Shown here piece by piece: positions 57,017-64,000 of a stretch of 64,000 nt of DNA. The notes beneath the pieces are model-generated. The model was not told where the DNA came from, did no database searches, and worked only from the letters and a program-made list of their open reading frames with translations. The first letter of the stretch is position 1. Each line of letters begins with the position of its first letter. The DNA comes from Dactylonectria macrodidyma (lineage: Eukaryota; Ascomycota; Sordariomycetes; Hypocreales; Nectriaceae), in the NCBI GenBank assembly GCA_020744425.1, contig JAGMUV010000006.1, positions 2,542,001-2,606,000 on the forward strand. Direction: 5' to 3'. Both the position numbers and the translations under genes were made by a program.

Positions 57017-57634
57017 TTAATCATAGTTTCCCCATCGGTTGCGTTCGACGCGCGCCTCTGCGTCCTTGTTGAAGTCTCCGTTAAAGTACACCCAACCACC
57101 TGCGATGCAGTTGGCAGCTCCGAGCCCAATGGCGGTACCACGGACAATGCCGCGGATAGAGAACTTTGCTCGCATGGGCTGGCGGCGACGCAGGGCGAGC
57201 AATGCGTATAGGCCCGACCAGGCCGCCGTCATGCCAGCACTGCCGGTCTGGTAGCCCGAAAGGTTGAGGTAAGAGGAGAAGAGCAATGCGGGCGTAAAGG
57301 TGAATAGCGGCAGGGGCTGCATCGGGCGGCCATGGAGGGCGAAGACAAGGGTGGCGAGGAGCGAGGGCGGGAGTGATGCGGCTGCGAGGGATGGTTAGCG
57401 CAAAGGGGTGGAAGAGCTACGACGGGCGATACGGGTCGAGGCGCGAGGCTTCGATATGAGAACCGTGGATGATAGAAGTGGTGTGGTGTGGTAATGCACA
57501 GCGCAGGGCTGGGCAAAGCACAGGTGACGAGGCACATGAGACGAGGCGTAAGGTAGGAGAAGCAACTTACTACCCCAGTCATTCAGGCGGTCCAGTAAGG
57601 ACTTGGATGGGACGTCTGACTCTTCGTTCGCCAT
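57017..57634 (-). CDS. AIM19-like mitochondrial membrane protein
   Basis: Exon 1 from 57634 encodes MANEESDVPSKSLLDRLNDWG; exon 2 (57383-57017) encodes ALLATLVFALHGRPMQPLPLF...ERNRWGNYD. Three or four small hydrophobic helices, RRRQPMRAKF and a C-terminal polar tail resemble fungal Aim19-like proteins of the mitochondrial membrane. The first intron runs from about 57570 to 57384. The obvious donors (GTAGTA, GTAAGT) and the only good acceptor (CGCAG) leave the frame one base off. Either a weak GTTGCT donor is used, an extra small exon exists, or one base is wrong. Identity is moderate. Confidence 0.65.
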
Positions 57635-58657
57635 GGCGTGGGTTGTGTGAGTCAATCGAGGCCGTCGCAATGGCAAATGGTTCACTCAATGGGATGGACG
57701 TCTTGCCGCGATCAAGATTTGCTGGGTTGGAGCGATGGAGTCGCAAGTGGTGACACCCCAGTCAGCTGTGACGTCGTGACCCCGGCCGACGTGACTAAGC
57801 AGCTGCCCCGCCCAGTTTATGTCGATGAGCTACCAGACTTAAGTTACACCCTCACGCAACCTCTAGATCTCGAGGTCTAGGCAGCACCCGGTTCTCGTGA
57901 CGTCGCCAACTATCTCATCCGGAACCCTCGGAGCCGGCCTAACATCCGTCCATCCAACGACATCCCGTACCCGGGTTTTGCGTCCGTCTTTGCAACCAAC
58001 TCCCCGCCGAGCTCCCTCTCTCACGTAGCATCGCGTCCGACGCCAGACGGGTTTGCGGGCGACCAGACCCGGGCTGCGGAACGGCAAACGGGGCTGGCGC
58101 TTCCTTGGCTGGGCCAAAATGGATTAATTCAACTCACGCAGGGCGGATGAATGGGCTCGCCTAGGCCCTTGGGGGGTGGCGGTGGGTACGCGTGGGCGGT
58201 TTTGGCGAACACTGCCACGACCGAATATGGCTGCAAAGGGGATCTCGTGTGCAAGTGCTGAAAATGAGACTGCAATTAACATCCAATTAAGTATACCTTC
58301 CCATGTGGTGTGTTGAGCGAACCCTCATAATGCAAAGAAGCCAAGGAAACAAAAAAGTACAGAAAAAAAGAAAAAAAGAGAAAAAAAAAAGACAGATCCC
58401 GTCCATCCACCAATCCAACCCCTCTATGATGTGTCTAAGTACAAGAAAGGAAATAGGTAAAGAAACCCTCCGGTGCAAAACAGTGGTCTAACTCTGGAGA
58501 CAGGATGAAGGGGGTATAAGCATCGCTTGTGGGTAGTTGTACATGTTCCGTGGGACTCGTTTTACTCGTCTCAGCTCGTCTCATCGTTGCCATTTCGTGG
58601 CGTCGTCTAACGCGCCGTCTCTCGCTGCTCGCCGGTCCAGGCTCGCTGCCGCGTCGA
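57635..58657. other. intergenic region with purine tract
   Basis: Upstream of the AIM19-like gene and downstream of the Zn2Cys6 gene. An A/G-rich tract lies at 58350-58392. No gene recognised. Confidence 0.4.
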
Positions 58658-59474
58658 TCACCGGCCGTGGGACTGCCAGTATCGGGGATCCTGGGCCTGT
58701 TGATCCGAATAGTCTCCGTAGCCGCCCCAGTCTTGGGCCGAATAGCCCTGCTGTTGATCATACGCCGTCGGGTAGGCTGAGTACCCGTCCCAGTTCTGGT
58801 AGTTGACGTTGGAGACACCCTGCTGCTGCATCTGCATGTGTGGGTAGGCGCCCTGCAAGGCTGCCGCCGACGACACAGGTACCGCATAGCCACCCGCCGA
58901 GGTCTGGTCCGCTCCGGGCGAGAGCAAGTTCAGGTCGAAGCCGTCTTCAGGGCTTAGCGAGGAAAAGTCAAATTGGCCCAGGAGGCCTTCGGGCTCATCG
59001 TAGCCCGCAGCGGCGGATCGAGAAGAGTGATGGTGATGCTTGCTTGAGGACGACTTCTTAGACGAAGACGAATCGCCGCGGCGGGAGCTCGAGCCCGAAC
59101 CGCTAGCAGCGCTTTCTCCTTCGGCAGACTTGCGACTGCTCTTCTTGCCCTTGCGGGACGACTTGGATCCGGACCGTGTATACTCGCAGCGCAGGTTGTT
59201 GCCAAGACATCGCTCGCAACCGTTCTTATCCCCGCTACACTTTAACTATGCCCAACCATGTTAGCATGGCGTTCGCACAAGGACAGTGTAAGCCACGTTG
59301 TGGCCTAGGCGAGATGGCGTCTCCCGCTAGATAGCGAAAGAGTTGCCTTACCTTCTTCTCGTGGCAACGATCACACGCCTGGTGCGAGCTGGAACGGGCC
59401 GTTACAGGGTCAAAGGCATTGCGAACGCTCTGGACCTCGTCCGTTTCAGGGTCGTACTTCCAGGTTCCGAACAT
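58658..59474 (-). CDS. Zn2Cys6 transcription factor with Gln/Tyr-rich C-terminus
   Basis: Exons on the minus strand: 59474-59352 and 59245-58658 (236 residues). The binuclear cluster has Cys34, 37, 44, 51, 54 and 61 (CX2CX6CX6CX2CX6C) and is completed by splicing HEKK to LKCSGDKNGC. A Ser/Lys tract with four consecutive His follows. The rest (about 130-236) is rich in Gln, Tyr, Gly, Asn and Asp, resembling low-complexity activation or prion-like domains. No fungal-specific TF middle domain is present, so the protein is unusually short. Likely a DNA-binding regulator; target unknown. Confidence 0.88.
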
Positions 59475-62163
59475 GGCTTCTTAGGCAGGACTAAAAGAAC
59501 TTTGGTATATAAATTCTGGGGTTTCCAAGGCGACCATGAAGCTGGATACTGATTTGGGTCTTTCGTCGTTGGCGTTTCTGGTTGCCTCGAAATAAATGGA
59601 GTCTTTGGCGTAGTTCTTATATGATAGGCATCAACGAAGGAAGGGATGGTACCTGTGACCATAGCCTCAATTGCCTTTCACATCGATTCACGCAGTCTGG
59701 TCGCAAGTCCACACCGGGTCTGCGCAACATTCGTGCCGAGCCGCAGTACCAGGCTACCGTTCATGGATGTGTGCGAGTTTATGGTGTTGTGCCCAGGGCG
59801 ACTTGGAGCCACCGCACCCACCCCGGTCCATCATCACGACACACCCCCCTGTGGGATTTGGGACGGGATTGCTAGAACCAGGACGGGAATAGAGAGAGTA
59901 GGAGAACGACGAATACCCGGACAATCTGAAAATCACCGTCGGGTAGAAAAAAAACTACGATTCTGCGAAAAGACCGAGAAACTAGGCGCATGTGTGGTGA
60001 CGACAGCAAGCTTAGATGGCACCCGCGGAAGGGGCTTGATTACGATGGCTTTGGTCTGACTTGCATGGCCCAAGCCCACGGGAGCGGGTAAGAAACAAAT
60101 TTGAGAAGGAGTCGCGACTGCGACTCAGCTTCTCCTCTGTCTGACATACGAAAAAGCGTCGCAACGAGAAGGGCTGGGCAAGCCTGGAACGTTACGTAGG
60201 TGGTGATGGAGTGTGTAATTCGGGAATGGGAGAGGGTGTGTAGCTTGCAAAGAAGCCTAAGATACGGTGAAAATGGGAGCCATAATTCGAGGAGGCCAGA
60301 TTCCACCCACGAGACCTTTCACGCAAGAGTCACTCGCCAGAACCAACAAGGGAGGGAATCACAGAAAAAATGGCTCCTCTGTTTAGTCCACCGTACCTGC
60401 GCAGCAATTACTTGACAGGCATACGCTATGATGCGCTATGATGCCGTTACAATGGAACCTCACATAGCACCATGTCAAGATTGTTTTCCCTTTTAGTCTC
60501 TGCGACGTGCGGCCTGTGGGAGCGGGCGCCTGGGTCCGGGGCTCCGGGGCCGTCCAACGGGGTTCTTGATCTTGATTGAACGGAGGCGACCCACTTTTGA
60601 TTTGTTTGCCTGGAGCGAGGGCTGGCCTTGCTGGTCTTCCTGGGATCACAAGCGCCAAAACGAGAACCCAAGTCAATCGTGTCCACAACTCAAATGTCGA
60701 CGACGGTGATGCCATGTCATGATAGGCGAAGGATGTGATATTGGAGGCGGGTTTGCGCTGGAAAGAGGGGGGATCGAGGGGGCTATGCTCAAATTCCAAT
60801 CCGTATCAGGGGGTTGTGTTGAAGCCTGTCTGGTGTTTGCCATGGTGTGGTTGGTCTGCTCGCATATTCAGTGAGGCTTGGTTTACGCTGATGAGCCGAC
60901 TATCACTGATTCAATCTGCCAAAATGTCACTCACCATCGCCCCCAACTTTTTGTCTCTGCCGCCCGCATCATGAAGGAAGCGGCAAGCATAGTTGGCATC
61001 GACTATAGAGCATGTGACCCGTGGTTGCATGCCCAGCTGTCCGCGAACTTTGTCGGGCGTAGCACGGCCATGGAAAAGTTGGGCCCATGCTGATTTGAGG
61101 CCCGTCATCAAAAAGTTCTGGTTTTGGTATTGTTGGCTTCGTGAGACAAGCGTCGTTGACTTTAGGCACACGCATCCACAATGGTGCCGTAACCCGAAGT
61201 CTCGAGTCTCGAGCCAACCCACCCATGACACCACGATACGGCGGTATACCGGTATCAAAAAGTGCTGGTTCTTGAGTCACTCACCCACTCCCGCGGAGAA
61301 CAAGGAACCCAATCCTAGCTCTCTCCGCTTGTCGGGTTCTCGCTTAATTAACATGGGTATTCGTTCATTGTTCTGTCTGGACTCTGTTAGGGCAGCTTTG
61401 CGGTCGCTCGGCGGCAGTGCTGCGGTTCAGACAAAGGGCCCGGAATTCCCACTTGGACCCGGCCGGTTGTGTGTCTCCGACCGGGATAGGGCAGAAACGG
61501 GGTTCTGATATAACCCTGGACATCTCGCACGTGCCCCTGGGGAAGGAAGTCGAAGCATGCATCATTCAGTAAGAGGTGTGTCCAGACCTCCAGGGGTCCT
61601 TTTGTGCCTGGAGTGGAGTCCCAAGTCCCCATTGTCCGGCCGAGATGCGGCGTAGCGATGGCGGTCGAGTTGTTCCGCCTCGTGCGATCCTACATCTTGG
61701 CTTTTACGGGGGGAAGGCTGGGAAGGGTTACAAGGGATTTGCCAACTTGGGGTTGTCACTTTGACAGTCGATTTCCGGTCGAGATGGAGACTTGCAAGGG
61801 GATCGGCTTGTGGGGCTTGTCCAGCCTCGCGAGACGCCCTATTGGCAGACGCAAGATTGGGTTTGGAAGGATGATTTTAGGCAGACTGGAGTCTGGGCTG
61901 TAGTTGAGGCTATTTTGATGCTTCAGCCTTCAGCCTTCACTTCCTGTTCGCCAAACCTGCAACTCGGCCCATGCGATGTCATGCACCTATGCGCTTGTCT
62001 GGTGAAATCTTCGTATATGTCTCAGTTGATTCTATTCTAGCCGAGCTCAGCTCCCCCTTCCTGGCTCCCACTTTCTGCACCACTTGACACAGCCCAGTCC
62101 GTGTTCTTCGGCCCGCAATGGGGCACCCTCTATCTTTCGTCCCCCCCCTCCCCCCCCTGTTAC
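59475..62163. other. 2.7 kb spacer
   Basis: Promoter of the Zn2Cys6 gene at the left. A 111-codon frame at 60383-60715 (-) begins with a hydrophobic, signal-like stretch but lacks other support. C-rich runs lie near 62141-62159. Confidence 0.4.
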
Positions 62164-62907
62164 TTACTTCCAATGAACTTGCTTGCTCTCTTTGACTTCG
62201 AGGTGCTTTGCGCAGCGTCTGACCTCCTCCAGCGGCACTCTGTCGTCGAGAGGCTCACGATCACCGTCGTTCCAGTGAACGACGACTTTGGTGCGCCGTC
62301 GGTCGGGTGCCAGGAAGGATAGGATGCTGGCGATGGACGACGTCGACGACAGGACGATGGGATACCGATTGCCGTGCTTGCAACGGAGGGATCCGCGCGA
62401 GTTGTCAACGACATCGATGACAAACTTGTCCAGGGTTCGCTTCTCCTGGGTGCGTTCCCCTGACCGGTGATGCTGCTCTGATCGGCGTGGTTGATCAACT
62501 CGCCGCGTCGAGTCATACGGCGGCTGAAGGGGGCCGTGGTGACGATGACTCTCGTGATGGCTTCGTGACACGCTCGAAGGATGGGGGCAGCAGGTGCAAC
62601 GACACTCTGTCGGATCTGTCGTTCTATAGTCTCCTGGGGTCTCCAGCGGCAGGATATATGTGCCGTATGTGGATGGGGTCCAGGGATTCTGGGAGGAACC
62701 GCTACTCTGGTGACTATGCTGACTATTGCGACTATGCTGGCTATGATGGGTATCCCAACGCGGATTGTAAGATGGCCGTCGCTCATGCGAATCCCTCGAT
62801 GAGTGTGAGGCATGGTCGTAGTGGCGGCTGCGATGATGGTGTTTGTCCGTCGAACGAGAATGAGAGTATCTCACTGAGGGTTCGTCGTATGGTTGTGCGT
62901 ATCTCAT
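62164..62907 (-). CDS. His/Ser/Arg-rich protein with compact C-terminal domain, unknown function
   Basis: 247 residues as read. The first 160 residues are full of His, Ser, Arg and Tyr. Residues about 165-247 (LDKFVIDVVD...CKHGNRYPIVLSS...TKVVVHWNDGDREPLDDRVPLEEVRRCAKHLEV) look folded, with alternating strands and helices. No family recognised. The stop TAA sits inside a perfect donor: the last codons read TGGAA/GTAAGTAAC. The gene may therefore continue in another exon to the left, and the true C-terminus could differ. A CxCC segment lies near residue 105. Confidence 0.6.
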   Translation of the reverse strand: MRYAQPYDEPSVRYSHSRSTDKHHHRSRHYDHASHSSRDSHERRPSYNPRWDTHHSQHSRNSQHSHQSSGSSQNPWTPSTYGTYILPLETPGDYRTTDPTECRCTCCPHPSSVSRSHHESHRHHGPLQPPYDSTRRVDQPRRSEQHHRSGERTQEKRTLDKFVIDVVDNSRGSLRCKHGNRYPIVLSSTSSIASILSFLAPDRRRTKVVVHWNDGDREPLDDRVPLEEVRRCAKHLEVKESKQVHWK

Positions 62908-63970
62908 TTTGCACTGTTCTTTTAACTTACTCGACTATTTCTTTTCTAGATATTCCTGTTGAATCACTGTTGAATCACTAGTTGGATCTAGTTATCTCAA
63001 GACTTGTCAAGTCGGCTATGCTTCATCTGAATCATCTTTAAGTACGCGACAGTTACTACGACGAGGGATTGACTGATGCAGCTCGACAATGGTTTCAAAC
63101 CCGCCAAAGAGTTCCTGCAGGGAGGATATTCTTCAAACGGAAAGACTATTGAGTCTAAAAATTGACTCGAGACGGTCAAGGACATAGCCAACACTGTTTC
63201 AGCCCACTTGGTTCAGGCAACAATGATCAGCACCAGCCGCGCAGCTTTTGTCAGGTCTATTACGGGTCTCAAAGAAAGCTAAATCCTCCAACACAACGGT
63301 GTACGGGTATCAAAGACTTATGGTTGTTGAAAGACTCGCGTGGGATCCTACTGACGCTTGCGCCTTGTGGGCCGTCACAGGCAGTAGTTTATAGTCGCCC
63401 ATCGATTGGTTCCGCTGGTTCCAGTTGAACACTGCCATTGCCGACTCTTTATTTTTCCATAACCGGTAATGCATCTGAAGGAACCGCGAATAGGTCCCGC
63501 TAGCTCCTTCAAAGGCTGAGTTGAGATGCATGTGGAGATGGGGTTAGATGATGAAATGAACGACCTGGAGATCATGGAAGCTATGAGAAGGCGAGAGAAA
63601 TGGCGCCATCAATAGGCACCGCTAATCCTAAGCTCCTTGGCCAGCGTTACAGCGGCTTCAGTGGCTCAATGCCTCGTCCAACAGCGGAGACAGGGCTCGG
63701 AAAAACCATTCTTACCAGGCCTCGCCCCCGAAAACGCTCCCCACAAGCCACAATCAATGGAGCCACTCAGCGCCCGCCGGTCTTGACAAAGGCCAGCGAG
63801 ACATCCGGGCGCAGTAGATTATGGAACTTCCCCATCTGGAAGGCTGGCCCATTTCCGATCCTTTGTCCTTTTCTCTTCCCACCTTCAGGCTTTCTCCTCC
63901 TCCTCTTCCCTCCCTCCTTGTCCTCGAACTCAGCAAGCATCCCTTTCGTCCTTCTTTGGTCACCGGCACA
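62908..63970. other. spacer before the right-edge gene
   Basis: Divergent region between the His-rich gene and the partial right-edge gene. The right part is C/T-rich (63870-63960), a typical leader. No further gene seen. Confidence 0.4.
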
Positions 63971-64000
63971 ATGGCAGGCATCAGCCCCCAAATGTGAGTA
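63971..64000 (+). CDS. first exon of a gene cut by the right edge
   Basis: ATGGCAGGCATCAGCCCCCA (MAGISPQ) starts in good context (GCACAATGG) and meets a donor GTGAGT at 63994, so exon 1 is 23 nt (63971-63993). The pyrimidine-rich upstream tract supports a real 5' UTR. The product cannot be told. Confidence 0.5.

Noticed and set aside
60383..60715. Possible small secreted protein on the minus strand
   Set aside because: The signal-like start is weak and the remainder is Pro/Arg-rich without Cys pattern or repeat; not enough to call a gene.

Overview
The window is nuclear DNA from a filamentous ascomycete. The evidence is short GT-AG introns of about 42-70 nt with CTAAC/CTAAT branch motifs, a thiamine (TPP) riboswitch inside a 5' leader intron, an intron-containing tRNA gene, fungus-specific families (Dsc3, Ima1, UstYa/DUF3328, Zn2Cys6, SRPK-like kinases), and a Ty1/copia element primed by an internal tRNA-iMet segment. 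Gene content suggests Sordariomycetes, perhaps Hypocreales; that rank is inference.

Layout. 1-2280: the 5' part of a minus-strand Ty1/copia element (LTR, primer-binding site, gag, start of pol) that runs off the left edge and abuts KCS1 (inositol hexakisphosphate kinase). 7.2-24.8 kb is a dense conserved block: FAD-dependent oxidoreductase, a Rho-like GTPase with an internal stop, ALG14, mitochondrial ribosomal protein mS23 (RSM25) divergent from a PPR protein, cytochrome oxidase subunit VIIc, the MTR4 helicase, DSC3 and the inner nuclear membrane protein Ima1, then a TauD-type dioxygenase. 26.4-30.9 kb: a Dal5-family permease divergent from the dioxygenase, an alpha/beta hydrolase and a GPI-anchored secreted protein.

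31-63 kb is looser. It holds an SRPK-like protein lacking the catalytic Asp, a Tyr/Gly-repeat secreted protein divergent from a UstYa-type oxidase, a coiled-coil protein, THI5/NMT1 with its TPP riboswitch, a four-TM protein, an intron-containing tRNA-His, two broken genes (an SDR and an aminoglycoside-phosphotransferase-like gene), a gene-poor 5.3 kb stretch, a Siw14-like phosphatase with a C-terminal membrane segment, an AIM19-like protein, a Zn2Cys6 factor, a His/Ser-rich protein, and the first exon of a gene cut by the right edge.

Functional links: TauD dioxygenase plus Dal5-family permease look like a sulfonate uptake and desulfonation pair. mS23, the PPR protein and Cox VIIc form a mitochondrial cluster. 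KCS1 and the Siw14-like phosphatase make and remove the same inositol pyrophosphate. THI5 is under direct TPP control. The most unusual signals are the leaky-type stop context at the copia gag-pol junction, the LTR lying against an open KCS1 frame with no ATG, the Asp-less kinase, and the repeat-protein/UstYa pair.
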